Shown piece after piece: positions 9,554-19,361 of a stretch of 64,000 bases of DNA. How positions within the stretch are numbered: the first letter of the stretch is position 1; the number at the start of each line of letters is the position of its first letter. The notes beneath the pieces were generated by a model that saw only the letters and a program-made list of their open reading frames with translations, was not told the origin of the DNA and searched no databases. Where the stretch lies: NCBI RefSeq assembly GCF_007991175.1, contig NZ_BJXV01000006.1:124001-188000 (forward strand), read 5' to 3'. The DNA comes from Halovibrio variabilis (GTDB lineage: Bacteria > Pseudomonadota > Gammaproteobacteria > Pseudomonadales > Halomonadaceae). Made by a program: the position numbers and the translations under genes.

Positions 9554-10699
9554 ATGCCGGATTCCACCGCCTTAGCACGTTCTCGCGACGCATTTTCTGA
9601 CCAAGCGCTTGCTCGCCTTGCCGACCTGATCAAAACCTGGGGCCGCGAGCTGGGCTTTCAGCAGGTGGGCATCACCGATACTGAGCTCTCAAACCATGAA
9701 GCCCACCTGGACGCCTGGCTCGAAAAAGGCTACCACGGCGAAATGGGGTTTATGGCCAAACATGGCACCAAGCGTACGCGACCCGCTGAGCTTGAGCCTG
9801 GGACGCAGCGCATTATCTGCGTGCGCATGGACTACCTGCCCGCCGAGGTCGAAAGCACCAAGGTACTTGGTCAACCCAGCCGCGCCTATGTATCGCGCTA
9901 CGCCTTGGGGCGCGATTATCACAAGCTTATGCGCAAACGGTTAGCCCAGTTAGCCAAAAAAATTGAGCACGAAGTCGGCGACTTTGGCTACCGCGCTTTT
10001 GTCGACTCCGCGCCGGTCATGGAACGCGCCCTGGCGCAAAAAGCCGGGCTTGGCTGGTTTGGCAAAAACGCCATGCTGCTCAACCCCAAAGCGGGCTCGC
10101 TGTTCTTTCTGGGTGAACTGTATACCGACCTGCCGTTACCCGTCGATACGCCGTTTAGCGAGGAACACTGCGGCAGCTGTAGCGCTTGTCGTACCGCCTG
10201 CCCCACCGGCGCTATCGTCGATGATAAAGTCATTGACTCGCGCAAGTGCATTTCTTATCTCACCATCGAACTGGATGGCGCCATTCCCGTTGAGTTTCGC
10301 CGCGCCATGGGCAACCGTGTCTACGGCTGCGACGACTGCCAGCTGGTATGCCCGTTCACCCGCTTCACCCGCATAACGAAAGAGAATGACTTTGCACCGC
10401 GCCACGACCTAGACCGCGCGTCGCTTATTAGCCTGTTCGCCTGGGGCGAAGCGGAGTTTCTGGATAAAACCGCCGGCAGCCCGATTCGGCGAATAGGCTA
10501 TGAACGCTGGCTGCGCAATATCGCCGTTGGCTTGGGCAATGCGCCCTGGAGCGAGGCCGTAGAAGCCGCACTATGGTCACGCAGAGCCTACCCAAGTGAG
10601 CTAGTGCGTGAACACGTCGCCTGGGCACTTGAAGAACAGCGCGGGAAGCGCGTTAAGCGTATTGCTACTGACACCTACTCTTCTTCGTCGCTGTGCTGA
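9554..10699 (+). CDS. queG: QueG, epoxyqueuosine reductase
   Basis: QueG is a cobalamin-dependent, iron-sulfur enzyme that reduces epoxyqueuosine to queuosine at the wobble position of GUN-anticodon tRNAs. The 381-residue product has two ferredoxin-type 4Fe-4S motifs, [14 protein letters not shown] (about 206-219) and [10 protein letters not shown] (about 259-268), with a further Cys in CISYLTIE. The C-terminal helical region contains [15 protein letters not shown]. It is divergent from nnr, and its 3' end overlaps the convergent orn end by 25 bp. Confidence 0.96.
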   Translation: MPDSTALARSRDAFSDQALARLADLIKTWGRELGFQQVGITDTELSNHEAHLDAWLEKGYHGEMGFMAKHGTKRTRPAELEPGTQRIICVRMDYLPAEVESTKVLGQPSRAYVSRYALGRDYHKLMRKRLAQLAKKIEHEVGDFGYRAFVDSAPVMERALAQKAGLGWFGKNAMLLNPKAGSLFFLGELYTDLPLPVDTPFSEEHCGSCSACRTACPTGAIVDDKVIDSRKCISYLTIELDGAIPVEFRRAMGNRVYGCDDCQLVCPFTRFTRITKENDFAPRHDLDRASLISLFAWGEAEFLDKTAGSPIRRIGYERWLRNIAVGLGNAPWSEAVEAALWSRRAYPSELVREHVAWALEEQRGKRVKRIATDTYSSSSLC

Positions 10700-11259
10700 T
10701 CAACAATCAAAAACGTGTTGCGGTAATGGGCAAGCTCGGCAATCGACTCTTTAATATCATCCATCGCCAAGTGGACATTCTTTTTACTAAAGCCCACCAG
10801 CGCGCCAGGGTTCCAGCGTTTGGCCACCTCTTTCAAGGTCGATACATCAAGGTTGCGATAGTGGAAAAAATTGAGCAGCGCCGGCATTTCGCGCTCCAAA
10901 AAGCGCCGATCCTGATGAATACTATTGCCGCACATGGGCGACGACCCCGCCACCGCGTACTGCTGCAAAAACGCCAGGGTTTGCTGCTCAGCTTCTGCAG
11001 TTTCTACCTTGCTGGCTTTCACCCGTGCGACTAAGCCGGACTCGCCGTGGGTTTTCTGATTCCAGTCATCCATCTGCGCCAGCAGGCTATCGGGCTGCTT
11101 CACCGCCATCACCGGGCCTTCCGCCACGACATTCAAATCCGCATCGGTAATTAGCGTTGCCACTTCAATAATGCGCTCTTTATTCGGGTCCAAACCGGTC
11201 ATTTCCAGATCAATCCAGACCAGTAGATCATCCCGCGGCGCTGTCGTTTGGTTACTCAT
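10675..11259 (-). CDS. orn: Orn, oligoribonuclease
   Basis: Orn is a DEDDh 3'-5' exonuclease that degrades 2-residue RNA products, including pGpG. The 194-residue protein has [14 protein letters not shown] (Exo I, catalytic D and E), [16 protein letters not shown] (Exo II) and the C-terminal [15 protein letters not shown]. The ATG at 11259 gives the canonical N-terminus MSNQTT...[11 protein letters not shown]; the frame is open further upstream but without conservation. It overlaps queG tail to tail and is divergent from rsgA. Confidence 0.96.
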   Translation of the reverse strand: MSNQTTAPRDDLLVWIDLEMTGLDPNKERIIEVATLITDADLNVVAEGPVMAVKQPDSLLAQMDDWNQKTHGESGLVARVKASKVETAEAEQQTLAFLQQYAVAGSSPMCGNSIHQDRRFLEREMPALLNFFHYRNLDVSTLKEVAKRWNPGALVGFSKKNVHLAMDDIKESIAELAHYRNTFLIVDQHSDEEE

Positions 11260-11379
11260 TCGCTTCGTTCCTTTGCCAGATTGGCGGTTATCAGTGTGCA
11301 ATTGTGCCTTAAATTCAAAAATGTGTCTTAAATCGCGTTGCCAAGCAGGCCATACAGGACAGCTTGCCCCGTTGGTAGG

Positions 11380-11398
11380 TACAATAACGTCTATTGTA
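11380..11398. promoter_or_regulatory. Perfect inverted repeat between orn and rsgA
   Basis: Two 7-base arms, TACAATA and TATTGTA, are separated by five bases, starting 18 bp before the rsgA start codon. TACAAT resembles a -10 hexamer on both strands, but no good -35 is correctly spaced. It could be an operator, a shared promoter core or chance. Confidence 0.35.
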
Positions 11399-11415
11399 AC
11401 GATCATCAGGTGGTC

Positions 11416-12435
11416 ATGAGCAAACGCAAATTAAGTCGCCAGCAGCAGTGGCGCGTCGATAAAGTCCAGGCGGAACGTGCCCAGCGCGCTGAAAAGCGCG
11501 ATGTGCAAGATGCTGAAAAGCTTGCCGCCGGCGAATACGGCGCCGAACAGCCGGGCCGCGTCGTTGCTCACTTTGGGCGAACCCTAGAGGTGCGTAACAG
11601 CGACAATGAACCGGTCCGCTGCCATTTACGCGCCAACCTGGCGGGCCTTGTCACCGGCGACCGGGTGATATGGCGCGCGGGGCAGGAAGGCTCTGGCGTC
11701 GTGGTGGCTCGTGAAGAGCGCGATAGCGTGCTTAAACGCCCCGACGCCCGCGGCCTGCTCAAACCGGTAGCCGCCAATATTGATCAGCTATTGATCGTGT
11801 TTGCGGTGGAACCCGCGCCCCACGCCAACCTTATCGACCGCTACCTGGTCGCTGCCGAAGCCACCGGCATTGCGCCGGTGCTGGTGCTCAACAAAACCGA
11901 CCTGCTGCCGGAAGGTGGCGGCGATTTGGGCAAGCTGCTTGAACGCTACTCCGACCTGGGCTACCCCGTGGTACGCACCACCACCGCCACAGAAACCGGG
12001 CTGGACGAGCTACGCAGCCAGCTTGAAGGGCGCACCTCCGTGTTTGTTGGCCAGAGCGGCGTTGGCAAGTCATCGCTGATTGACCTGCTGCTACCCGATG
12101 AAACGCTGCGCATTGGCGCGCTCTCGGAGGACTCTCGCAAAGGCACTCACACCACCACCACAGCACGGCTTTACACCATGAGCCGCGCAGAAGTGGCCGA
12201 TGGTGATTTGATCGACTCGCCGGGCATTCGCGAATTTGGCCTGGTTCATCTTAACGAGCAGGAAGTCACCGAGGGCTTTATCGAGTTTCGCGACTATATT
12301 GGTCACTGCCGTTTCCGTGATTGCCGCCATCGTAATGAACCCGGCTGCGCTTTACTCGCGGCGGTCGAGGCAGGCAAGATTCATCCAGCACGCTTTGCCA
12401 GCTATCGACGCATTCTTGATAGCTTGGATGGCTAA
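11416..12435 (+). CDS. rsgA: RsgA, 30S ribosome maturation GTPase
   Basis: RsgA is a circularly permuted GTPase that checks late assembly of the 30S subunit. The 339-residue protein has an OB-fold N-terminus, then motifs in permuted order: NKTDLL (G4), GQSGVGKSS (G1, about 212) and [10 protein letters not shown] (G3). A C-terminal zinc-binding segment, [14 protein letters not shown], follows. The start at 11416 ([11 protein letters not shown]) is preferred over an earlier in-frame one because a basic MSKRKL-type N-terminus is usual and AGGTGG lies just before it. It is followed after 18 bp by rhdA. Confidence 0.96.
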   Translation: MSKRKLSRQQQWRVDKVQAERAQRAEKRDVQDAEKLAAGEYGAEQPGRVVAHFGRTLEVRNSDNEPVRCHLRANLAGLVTGDRVIWRAGQEGSGVVVAREERDSVLKRPDARGLLKPVAANIDQLLIVFAVEPAPHANLIDRYLVAAEATGIAPVLVLNKTDLLPEGGGDLGKLLERYSDLGYPVVRTTTATETGLDELRSQLEGRTSVFVGQSGVGKSSLIDLLLPDETLRIGALSEDSRKGTHTTTTARLYTMSRAEVADGDLIDSPGIREFGLVHLNEQEVTEGFIEFRDYIGHCRFRDCRHRNEPGCALLAAVEAGKIHPARFASYRRILDSLDG

Positions 12436-12453
12436 CGTTGACAGGAGTTACCC

Positions 12454-13296
12454 ATGAGTACTGAAAGCCAATCGTCAGAAGCTAACCTGCTACCGCTGAT
12501 CGTTGAGCCCGAACAGCTGCAAGAGCATTTAGCAGATCCGCAGCTGCTGATTATCGATGTGCCGGTTAACGGCGACAGCTATCGCCAAGGCCATGTGCCC
12601 GGCGCTGTTTTCCTCGATTTTCGCTATTTGATGCGCGGTGACGGCCCCGTTCCTAGCGATGTGCCCAGCGTCGAGACGCTATCACAGCTATTTAGTGCGC
12701 TTGGCCTGACCCGTGATACCCACGTAGTAGCTTACGATGACGAAGGCGGCGGCTGGGCGGCCCGGCTACTCTGGACGCTAGACCTCATCGGCCACACCCG
12801 CTACTCCTACTTAAACGGCGGCATTCATGCCTGGCGCGATGCGGGTCTTGAAGAGAGCACCGAACTCACGGCGCCCACGCCCAGCGATTACCATGCGGAG
12901 ATTCTGAATCCTCAGGCGCTGATCACGGCGGATGAAATCAAAGCAAAGCTTGATGATAAACAATTCGCGGTGTGGGATGCACGCTCCAAGGATGAATACG
13001 ACGGCGTCCGCGGTAATAACAAGCATCTGGGCCACATCCCTGGCGCGGTGAATATGGACTGGCTTAACGCCATGGATCGTCAGCGCGCACTGCGCATACG
13101 CGATTACGCCGAACTGATCACCGAGCTGGACGCCTTGGGCTTAACGCCGGAAATGGAAATTGCCACCCACTGCCAAAGCCACCATCGTAGCAGCTTTACA
13201 TGGCTGGTCGGTAAAGCCTTGGGCTTTAATATGCGCGGCTACGCGGGCTCCTGGGGCGAATGGGGCAACCGCGACGACACCCCGATTGAGAAGTGA
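12454..13296 (+). CDS. rhdA: RhdA-type thiosulfate sulfurtransferase (tandem rhodanese)
   Basis: This enzyme moves sulfane sulfur from thiosulfate or another donor to a thiophilic acceptor through a persulfide on a catalytic cysteine. The 280-residue protein has two rhodanese domains (about 10-135, inactive, and 150-275, active). The active loop is CQSHHRS with Cys240, close to the CQTHHR loop of Azotobacter vinelandii RhdA and unlike the CGSGVTA loop of SseA. An AGGAG precedes the start. It lies between rsgA and psd, and the rhdA-psd neighbourhood is known in pseudomonads. The in vivo acceptor cannot be inferred. Confidence 0.9.
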   Translation: MSTESQSSEANLLPLIVEPEQLQEHLADPQLLIIDVPVNGDSYRQGHVPGAVFLDFRYLMRGDGPVPSDVPSVETLSQLFSALGLTRDTHVVAYDDEGGGWAARLLWTLDLIGHTRYSYLNGGIHAWRDAGLEESTELTAPTPSDYHAEILNPQALITADEIKAKLDDKQFAVWDARSKDEYDGVRGNNKHLGHIPGAVNMDWLNAMDRQRALRIRDYAELITELDALGLTPEMEIATHCQSHHRSSFTWLVGKALGFNMRGYAGSWGEWGNRDDTPIEK

Positions 13297-13306
13297 AACT
13301 ATTACC

Positions 13307-14140
13307 GTGACTCTTGCCCAAAAAGCTTTTTCGCTACTTCAATATCCGCTGCCTCAACACGCGCTGTCGCGTCTGACCGGCAAGTTCGCCCAGTGCGATA
13401 ACCCCTGGCTGAAAGACACCTTGATTAAAGCGTTTATCAAACGCTTTAACGTCGATATGAGCCAGGCGCTGGAACCAGACCCCAGCGCCTACGCCACCTT
13501 CAACGACTTCTTCACCCGCGCGCTAAAAGCCGATGCACGCCCCTTGGGCGAAGGCATCCTGAGCCCCGCTGATGGCACGCTTTCCCAATATGGTCGCCTT
13601 CAGGCAGGGCAACTGGTGCAGGCCAAGGGTCACACCTACTCTGCCCAAACCCTGCTCGGCGGCGATACGGCATTGGCAGAAGAGTTCATGGGCGGCAGCT
13701 TTGCCACGGTGTATCTCTCCCCGCGGGATTATCACCGCGTCCACATGCCGGTCACCGGCACGCTGCGCGAGATGATCTACGTACCGGGGCGGCTGTTTTC
13801 GGTCAATCAGGCCACCGCCAACTACGTGCCGGGCCTATTTGCCCGCAATGAGCGGCTGGTGTGTATTTTTGATACCCCCCAAGGGCCACTGGCCATGGTA
13901 TTGGTGGGAGCGATGATCGTCGCCGCGATTGAAACCGTTTGGTCGGGCCAGGTCACACCGCTTTCCGGCCAACCTCAGCGCATGCAGTTTGGCAAGCCCA
14001 TCACGCTAGAAAAAGGCGCTGAAATGGGCCGCTTCAAGCTCGGCTCCACGGTGGTCATGTGCTTTGCCAAGCCGGTTAATTTCGAAGCGCGTGCTCTGCC
14101 CACCATGGTCAGCATGGGAGAGTCGCTAGCTAACAATTAG
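13307..14140 (+). CDS. psd: Psd, phosphatidylserine decarboxylase proenzyme
   Basis: Psd converts phosphatidylserine to phosphatidylethanolamine at the inner membrane with a pyruvoyl group made by self-cleavage. The 277-residue product begins at GTG 13307 ([13 protein letters not shown]), 10 bp after rhdA. The frame is open upstream inside rhdA, but homology starts at [17 protein letters not shown]. Key segments are [30 protein letters not shown] and LGSTVVM, where the Ser of LGST becomes the pyruvoyl residue. It is shorter than E. coli Psd at the C-terminus. Its 3' end overlaps the convergent epmA by 11 bp. The GTG start is the only weak point. Confidence 0.95.
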   Translation: MTLAQKAFSLLQYPLPQHALSRLTGKFAQCDNPWLKDTLIKAFIKRFNVDMSQALEPDPSAYATFNDFFTRALKADARPLGEGILSPADGTLSQYGRLQAGQLVQAKGHTYSAQTLLGGDTALAEEFMGGSFATVYLSPRDYHRVHMPVTGTLREMIYVPGRLFSVNQATANYVPGLFARNERLVCIFDTPQGPLAMVLVGAMIVAAIETVWSGQVTPLSGQPQRMQFGKPITLEKGAEMGRFKLGSTVVMCFAKPVNFEARALPTMVSMGESLANN

Positions 14141-15110
14141 GGGTAGCAAACGCGAGCACGTCGTCCAGGCGTGCTTTGCCCAGCGCCAGCTGAATCAAAC
14201 GGTCAATGCCCAACGCGACTCCAGCACCCGCAGGCATCCCGTGCTCAAGCGCCGCTAACAGGCGCTCATCGATATCGACTTCCGGCAAACCCAAGCGACG
14301 ACGTTCAGCGTTATCCTCACTAAAGCGCGCACGCTGTTCAGCGGCATCGGTTAACTCATCGTAACCGTTCGCCAACTCAATACCGTTCAAATAAAGCTCG
14401 AAGCGGGAAGCCACCCACTCTCCGTCGGCATCCTGATGGCGCCGCGCTAACGCCGCCTGGCTGGTGGGGTAATCGGTTACCACGCTAAGCTCGTACTGGC
14501 CCAACTGCGGCTCGATTACCACGCTCATCAGCAAATCCAAGCAGGTATCGCGGCCTTCATCGGCTAGCGCATGGGCAGGCATTTTCGCCCGTTCCGCGGC
14601 AACGTCCCGCAGCTTCTCCAAGGAAGTGGTAAAAGGGTCAACCGCTAAATAGGTATGGAACAGCTCGCGGTAGCGGTAATGCACCACGGGACCTGGGAAG
14701 CTAGGTAGCAGCGTCATCACCAGCGTTGCCGTCTCATCAATCAGCTTTTCCAGGGTAAACTGCGGCCGATACCACTCCAGCATGGTAAATTCAATATTGT
14801 GGCGGCTGCCCACCTCGCCGTCGCGATAGCTTTTGGCAAGCTGAAAAATAGCGCCGCTGCCAGCCGCCAGCAGGCGCTTCATGTGGAATTCCGGAGACGT
14901 TTGTAGCCACAGGCGGCGCTGGCCTTTATCCGTACGTGCCAAGGTGTGCAGCGAGACCAAATGCACCTCCGTGCTCCCCCCCTGGCCCAGCGCCGGGGTT
15001 TCTACTTCCAGCACGTCGCGCTGGGCAAAAAATGCCCGCACGCTAGCCATTAACCGCGCCCGTTCGCGCAGCGTTTCAATTGACGCCGAGGGTTGCCAAT
15101 CAATGACCAT
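14130..15110 (-). CDS. epmA: EpmA, EF-P lysine34 lysyl ligase
   Basis: EpmA is a class II lysyl-tRNA-synthetase paralogue lacking the anticodon-binding domain. It attaches (R)-beta-lysine to Lys34 of EF-P. The 326-residue protein has class II motif 2 ([10 protein letters not shown]...AKSYRDGE...[13 protein letters not shown]) and motif 3 ([16 protein letters not shown]). AAGGAG lies five bases before its ATG. It is downstream of efp on the same strand but behind an intrinsic terminator, so it may have separate or read-through expression. With efp and epmB it forms a local EF-P modification cluster. Confidence 0.96.
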   Translation of the reverse strand: MVIDWQPSASIETLRERARLMASVRAFFAQRDVLEVETPALGQGGSTEVHLVSLHTLARTDKGQRRLWLQTSPEFHMKRLLAAGSGAIFQLAKSYRDGEVGSRHNIEFTMLEWYRPQFTLEKLIDETATLVMTLLPSFPGPVVHYRYRELFHTYLAVDPFTTSLEKLRDVAAERAKMPAHALADEGRDTCLDLLMSVVIEPQLGQYELSVVTDYPTSQAALARRHQDADGEWVASRFELYLNGIELANGYDELTDAAEQRARFSEDNAERRRLGLPEVDIDERLLAALEHGMPAGAGVALGIDRLIQLALGKARLDDVLAFATPNC

Positions 15111-15144
15111 TACGACTCCTTAGACAAACGCTTCCCAAATAAAA

Positions 15145-15169
15145 ATGGCCACGCACCCTGCGTGGCCAT
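15145..15169 (-). terminator. Intrinsic terminator of efp
   Basis: A perfect 10-bp stem (ATGGCCACGC and its complement) with a 5-base loop is followed on the minus strand by TTTTATTT. It starts 22 bp past the efp stop and precedes epmA. Confidence 0.85.
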
Positions 15170-15190
15170 TAAATAGTGTTAATTAACAGT

Positions 15191-15757
15191 TTAGGCGCGG
15201 GAAACGTACTCGCCACTACGCGTATCAATTTTAAGTACTTCGCCCTGGTTAATAAACAACGGTACGCGAACCACGGCACCCGACGATAGCGTCGCAGGCT
15301 TAGAACCGCCTTGGGCGGTATCGCCCTTCAAACCGGGATCTGTTTCCACGACTTCCAACTCGATAAAGTTAGGCGGCGTCACGGAAATGGCCTTATCATT
15401 CCATAGTGTAATGATATAGGGCACCTGCTCTTTCAGCCACTTGATGGTATCGCCTAGCGCTTTTTTCTCTACCGCATATTGCTCAAATGAGCCGTCAGTC
15501 TTCATGAAGTGCCACATATCGCCATCGTTGTAGAGATACTCCATCTCCAAATCCATGACATCGGCACCTTCCAGCGAGTCACCGGATTTGAAAGTCTTCT
15601 CACCTACGCGACCAGTCATCAGGTTCCGCAGCTTAACGCGGTTAAACGCCTGGCCCTTGCCCGGCTTGACCAGCTCGTTCTCAACGATCGAACAAGGGTC
15701 GCCATCGAGCATTACTTTCAAACCGGCTTTGAATTCGTTGGTAGAATAGTTCGCCAT
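15191..15757 (-). CDS. efp: EF-P, elongation factor P
   Basis: EF-P rescues ribosomes stalled at polyproline stretches by entering near the E site and helping peptide-bond formation. The 188-residue protein has the KOW-like N-terminal domain and two OB domains. The modified loop KPGKGQAF carries Lys34, the residue that EpmA and EpmB prepare and lysylate. It starts [21 protein letters not shown], as usual. It is divergent from epmB over 176 bp and ends in a clear terminator. Confidence 0.98.
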   Translation of the reverse strand: MANYSTNEFKAGLKVMLDGDPCSIVENELVKPGKGQAFNRVKLRNLMTGRVGEKTFKSGDSLEGADVMDLEMEYLYNDGDMWHFMKTDGSFEQYAVEKKALGDTIKWLKEQVPYIITLWNDKAISVTPPNFIELEVVETDPGLKGDTAQGGSKPATLSSGAVVRVPLFINQGEVLKIDTRSGEYVSRA

Positions 15758-15933
15758 AAATGTCTCTCAATCATCCATTTCAGTTATGTATTTCACAATG
15801 TGGTGCATAACGCCATACTTTGCCGCTATTAGCTTGGTTATTTGCCAATGGCGTAGCGCATAGCGTCGTAAATGGCGTTATTAAATTAGGTGCGCGCATG
15901 ATAACCCGAAGGAGGGCTTTTTTGCAGGAGAAC

Positions 15934-16944
15934 ATGATTATCGCCGCTCAGCAGGCATCTGCCCAGGCCTCTCTGTCCTGGCAGCAGCAGCTTTCCCAGG
16001 CCATTCGCGATCCTCTCGCCCTCTGCCAACGGTTGGGGCTGAGCGATCACTGGCTGCCCGGCGCGCGCGCAGGCGGGCAACTGTTTGAAATCTGCGTGCC
16101 TGAGGCTTATCTGGCGCGTATTGCGGCCAACGCCCCCAATGATCCACTGCTGCGTCAAGTGCTGCCTGTTAGCGATGAAACGTTAACGCCCCAGGGCTAT
16201 GTTACCGACCCGCTGGAAGAAGCCGAGCATCGGCCAGCGAAAGGCCTGATCCATAAGTACGCTGGCCGAGTGCTACTTATCGCCAGCCCTAACTGCGCCA
16301 TCAATTGCCGCTACTGCTTTCGCCGCCATTTCCCCTACAGCGACAACTCGCCTTCCCGAGCGCAGTGGCAGGAGGCGCTGGATTACCTGCGCGCCGACAC
16401 CACGCTGCACGAGGCGATTCTCTCCGGCGGCGATCCACTGGCCGCCAATGACCGCCAACTGGCCTGGCTGGTCGAGCAGCTGGAAAGCATCCCGCACCTG
16501 AAACGGCTGCGCCTTCATACCCGCCTGCCGGTAGTGATTCCCGACCGGGTCGATGATGCCTTGCTCGGCTGGCTGGCTGGCACCCGCCTGCAAAAAGTCG
16601 TGGTGTTACATATCAACCATGCCAACGAAATCGATCAGGCAGTGGTTGACGCCTGCTCGCGGCTTAAACAGGCAGGCGCAACGCTACTCAACCAAAGCGT
16701 GCTACTGCGCCGGGTCAACGATAGCGTCGATACGCTGGCCACGCTTTCCGAGCGGCTGTTCGACGCTGGCATACTGCCCTACTACTTACACGTGCTCGAC
16801 CCGGTGCAAGGCGCCGCCCACTTTGATGTGTCTGATGACGAAGCCCGCGAGCTGGTGACTCAACTGCGCGAGCACCTCCCCGGATTTTTAATGCCGCGCC
16901 TGGTGCGTGAAATTCCCGGCCAAGGGAGTAAAACGCCACTGTGA
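15934..16944 (+). CDS. epmB: EpmB, L-lysine 2,3-aminomutase for EF-P
   Basis: EpmB is a radical-SAM, PLP-dependent aminomutase converting (S)-alpha-lysine to (R)-beta-lysine, the substrate EpmA loads on EF-P. The 336-residue product has the cluster motif CAINCRYCF (C121, C125, C128), ILSGGDPL, NHANEIDQ and the C-terminal YYLHVLDPVQGAAHF with the PLP-binding region. ATG 15934 follows AGGAG by four bases and matches family N-termini; two earlier in-frame ATGs would add 38 or 12 unconserved residues. No epmC (EF-P hydroxylase) is seen here. Confidence 0.95.
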   Translation: MIIAAQQASAQASLSWQQQLSQAIRDPLALCQRLGLSDHWLPGARAGGQLFEICVPEAYLARIAANAPNDPLLRQVLPVSDETLTPQGYVTDPLEEAEHRPAKGLIHKYAGRVLLIASPNCAINCRYCFRRHFPYSDNSPSRAQWQEALDYLRADTTLHEAILSGGDPLAANDRQLAWLVEQLESIPHLKRLRLHTRLPVVIPDRVDDALLGWLAGTRLQKVVVLHINHANEIDQAVVDACSRLKQAGATLLNQSVLLRRVNDSVDTLATLSERLFDAGILPYYLHVLDPVQGAAHFDVSDDEARELVTQLREHLPGFLMPRLVREIPGQGSKTPL

Positions 16945-17060
16945 ATAGCATAAGCAAGGACTCACCACGCCACAAGCGCGCCAAAAAAGTGCAAACACCG
17001 CTTTAATCGCACTAATATGGTTCAAAATGCCATTGGCAGTGGATTAACTATCATTATTTA

Positions 17061-17090
17061 TTGACTTCAAACCGCTGAATTAAAAAATAT
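17061..17090 (+). promoter_or_regulatory. Possible sigma70 promoter of the guanidine operon
   Basis: TTGACT and AAATAT, 18 bases apart, lie in AT-rich DNA in the 411-bp gap after epmB, about 95 bp before the riboswitch. The spacing is acceptable, but the -10 is a weak match. Confidence 0.35.
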
Positions 17091-17182
17091 TTCAGCTAAT
17101 CGGCCATGTTTTTGCTTTGTACCTGAGTGATACATACGGGGTATTGGCTGCAAACGCTGCCAGACAATCTAGTTTCCAATAG

Positions 17183-17300
17183 ATCGCTAGGGTTCCGACA
17201 CCATCAACGTATCACCCCTGATGGCTGTGGCTGGTCCGAGAGCAATCGACCTAACGCTTAGGCGGTAGGTTACACGGCGGGACAAAAGCCCGGGAGGATA
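17183..17300 (+). ncRNA. Guanidine-I (ykkC) riboswitch
   Basis: The conserved blocks of the guanidine-I aptamer occur in order: CTAGGGTTCCG (17187-17197), GGTCCGAGAG (17233-17242) and ACACGGCGGGACAAAAGCCC continuing into GGGAGG (17272-17296). A hairpin (ACCATCA...TGATGGCT region) lies between the first two blocks and another (CCTAACGCTTAGG region) between the second and third. This class binds free guanidinium and turns on downstream genes. The next genes are an ABC importer, urea-carboxylase-associated proteins, a urea/guanidine carboxylase and allophanate hydrolase, a usual regulon for this class. The expression platform between 17300 and the start codon was not resolved by eye. Confidence 0.93.
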
Positions 17301-17310
17301 AGGTGCAGCG

Positions 17311-17340
17311 ATGCGCCGATGCCCCCGAGTTTTCCCCTAG
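17311..17340 (+). CDS. Possible 9-codon leader peptide after the riboswitch
   Basis: An ATG at 17311 opens a frame MRRCPRVFP ending at TAG 17338-17340. AAGG lies seven bases before it, and the GGGAGG of the aptamer's 3' strand is close by. The stop falls three bases before the TTGGAGG ribosome-binding site of the next gene. It could couple aptamer folding to translation, or be chance. Nothing about its sequence shows function. Confidence 0.25.
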   Translation: MRRCPRVFP

Positions 17341-17355
17341 CCGTTGGAGGCTTTT

Positions 17356-18474
17356 ATGACCCGTGCCATTCGTACTCCCCTGAATTCTACGCACCATCAG
17401 CGTATGTCCGCCAAAAGCCTGCCCCTTGCTCCGCTATCCGCGGCGCTGTTGGTCGCTACGCTTGCCTCTCCTCTGGCTGTAACGCCTGCCCAGGCCCAAG
17501 AGCGCGATGAGTTTAGCGTCTGCTGGTCGATCTATGCTGGCTGGATGCCTTGGGCCTACGCCGATGTAGAAGGCGTGGTCGATAAGTGGGCCGATGAATA
17601 CGGCATCAGCATCGATGTGGTCCAGGTCAACGACTACGTCCAGTCGATTAACCAGTTTACCTCTGGCAACGTTGACGGCTGCGCGATGACCAATATGGAT
17701 GCGCTAACCATTCCCGCCGCCAGCGGCGTCGACTCTACCGCACTGATTGTCGGTGACTACTCAAATGGCAACGACGGCATCGTGCTTAAAGGCAGCGATG
17801 ACCTTGCCGATATCGAAGGCCGCGAAGTCAATCTCGTTCAGTTCAGCGTTTCCCACTACTTCCTGGCACGTGCGCTTGAGAGCGTAGGTCTCACCGAACG
17901 CGACATCGAAACGGTTAACACCTCCGATGCGGATATCGTCGGGCTATTTTCAAGCGATACCACCGAAGCCGTGGTCACTTGGAACCCCCAACTAAACGCG
18001 ATCGCGGAGATGCCCGAAGGCAACGTGGTATACACCTCAGCGGAAATTCCCGGCGAAATTCTCGACATGATGGTGGTCAATACCGACACGCTGGCGGCTA
18101 ATCCTGAGCTGGGTCATGCCTTAGTCGGTGCCTGGTATGAAGTGATGGAGCTGATAGAAGCCGACGATGAGCAGGCACTCAGCATCATGGCCGATGCGGC
18201 AGGGACTGACCTTGAAGGCTATCGCGCCCAGCTCGACGCCACCTACATGTATACCGACCCGGCGGAAGCCATCGAATTAATGCAAAGCCCAGAACTGCTC
18301 GACACGATGGAGCGGGTCGCCGAGTTCAGCTTTGAACACGGCCTACTCGGCGATATGGCGCCCAACGCAAGCGTCGTCGGCATTGAAACCCCCAGCGGCG
18401 TGTTTGGCGATGAGAGCAATGTACAACTGCGCTTCGACCCCAGCTTTACCCAAGCCTATCTCGACGCTGAGTAA
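17356..18474 (+). CDS. ABC importer substrate-binding protein, urea-carboxylase region type (probably guanidine)
   Basis: This periplasmic binding protein of the nitrate/sulfonate/taurine (SsuA/TauA) group is the first protein of the operon behind the guanidine-I riboswitch. The 372-residue product begins at ATG 17356, five bases after TTGGAGG. It has a long basic N-region and a signal peptide ending about VTPAQAQ (residue 48). The mature part has FSVCWSIYAGWMPW and GCAMTNMDALTIPAASGVDS, as in binding proteins named for the urea carboxylase region. Older naming says urea, but the riboswitch context argues for guanidinium. An in-frame ATG at MSAKSLP would give a shorter, more normal signal peptide. 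Confidence 0.88.
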   Translation: MTRAIRTPLNSTHHQRMSAKSLPLAPLSAALLVATLASPLAVTPAQAQERDEFSVCWSIYAGWMPWAYADVEGVVDKWADEYGISIDVVQVNDYVQSINQFTSGNVDGCAMTNMDALTIPAASGVDSTALIVGDYSNGNDGIVLKGSDDLADIEGREVNLVQFSVSHYFLARALESVGLTERDIETVNTSDADIVGLFSSDTTEAVVTWNPQLNAIAEMPEGNVVYTSAEIPGEILDMMVVNTDTLAANPELGHALVGAWYEVMELIEADDEQALSIMADAAGTDLEGYRAQLDATYMYTDPAEAIELMQSPELLDTMERVAEFSFEHGLLGDMAPNASVVGIETPSGVFGDESNVQLRFDPSFTQAYLDAE

Positions 18475-18484
18475 TTCGTGTCAC

Positions 18485-18506
18485 GGGAGTGGCGCTTGCC
18501 ACTCCC
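18485..18506 (+). promoter_or_regulatory. Intercistronic hairpin after the binding-protein gene
   Basis: GGGAGTGGC and its perfect complement form a 9-bp stem with a GCTT loop, 10 bp after the binding-protein stop and 27 bp before the permease ATG. There is no immediate T run. Such hairpins often stabilise the binding-protein mRNA or partly attenuate the downstream genes. Confidence 0.6.
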
Positions 18507-18533
18507 CAGCTCTCATCTTTTGTGGACACCGCC

Positions 18534-19361
18534 ATGAAGCGATTAATTAATCTCACGCCCTCGCGGGGCGGCCGTTGGCTACTCGGTCTGCTGCCATTTT
18601 TGCTACTGGCGATGCTTTATATAAGCCTCTCCAACGCACGGTTGGCAGAGAATCCCAATGACCGCTTGCTGCCCACACCCGCCAACATGGCCAGCACTTT
18701 TTACCACTTGGCCACCGCCGAGAACGCCCGCACCGGGCAAATTGTGCTATGGGCTGACACCTTCGCCAGCCTGGAGCGTATCGTTATAGGGGTGGGCATT
18801 AGTGCTTTCATTGGCTTGATAATAGGCATTGTCAGTGGCGGCCTCCCTATCCTGCGCGCCAAGTTATCGCCACTGGTCACCGTTGCCTCACTGATTCCCC
18901 CCATGGCGATACTGCCCATTCTATTTATCGCTTTTGGCACCGGTGAAGCCGCCAAGATTGCGCTGATCGTGATTGGTGTAACGCCGTTTTTGATTCGTGA
19001 CCTTCAAGGCCACGCCCTGCGGCTACCCGATGAGCAGTTGATAAAAGCGCAAACGCTGGGCGCCAGCTCCTGGCAGGTACTGTTAAGGGTATTGCTACCC
19101 CAGCTTACCCCACGACTATTAAATGCCACCCGTTTGGCGCTGGGTACCGCCTGGCTGTTTTTGATTGCGGCCGAGGCCATCGCCGCCCAAGAGGGGCTGG
19201 GCTACCGCATCTTTCTCGTCCGTCGCTATCTTTCCATGGACATCATCCTGCCCTATGTGGCCTGGATCACCCTGCTGGCATTTTTGCTTGACCAGCTGCT
19301 GGCTTGGGTATCACGCCTGGCATTCCCCTGGTACCACTCAGGTGAAGGAGACAACGCATGA
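18534..19361 (+). CDS. ABC importer permease (probably guanidine)
   Basis: This is the inner-membrane permease of the importer. The 275-residue protein has about six hydrophobic segments, the first at LLGLLPFLLLAMLYISL, and the BPD_transp_1 EAA-type loop in the segment HALRLPDEQLIKAQTLGASSWQVLLRVLLPQ. ATG 18534 is preferred; an in-frame GTG at 18489 would start inside the intercistronic hairpin. Its stop overlaps the ATPase start (ATGA), so the two are translationally coupled. Confidence 0.88.
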   Translation: MKRLINLTPSRGGRWLLGLLPFLLLAMLYISLSNARLAENPNDRLLPTPANMASTFYHLATAENARTGQIVLWADTFASLERIVIGVGISAFIGLIIGIVSGGLPILRAKLSPLVTVASLIPPMAILPILFIAFGTGEAAKIALIVIGVTPFLIRDLQGHALRLPDEQLIKAQTLGASSWQVLLRVLLPQLTPRLLNATRLALGTAWLFLIAAEAIAAQEGLGYRIFLVRRYLSMDIILPYVAWITLLAFLLDQLLAWVSRLAFPWYHSGEGDNA

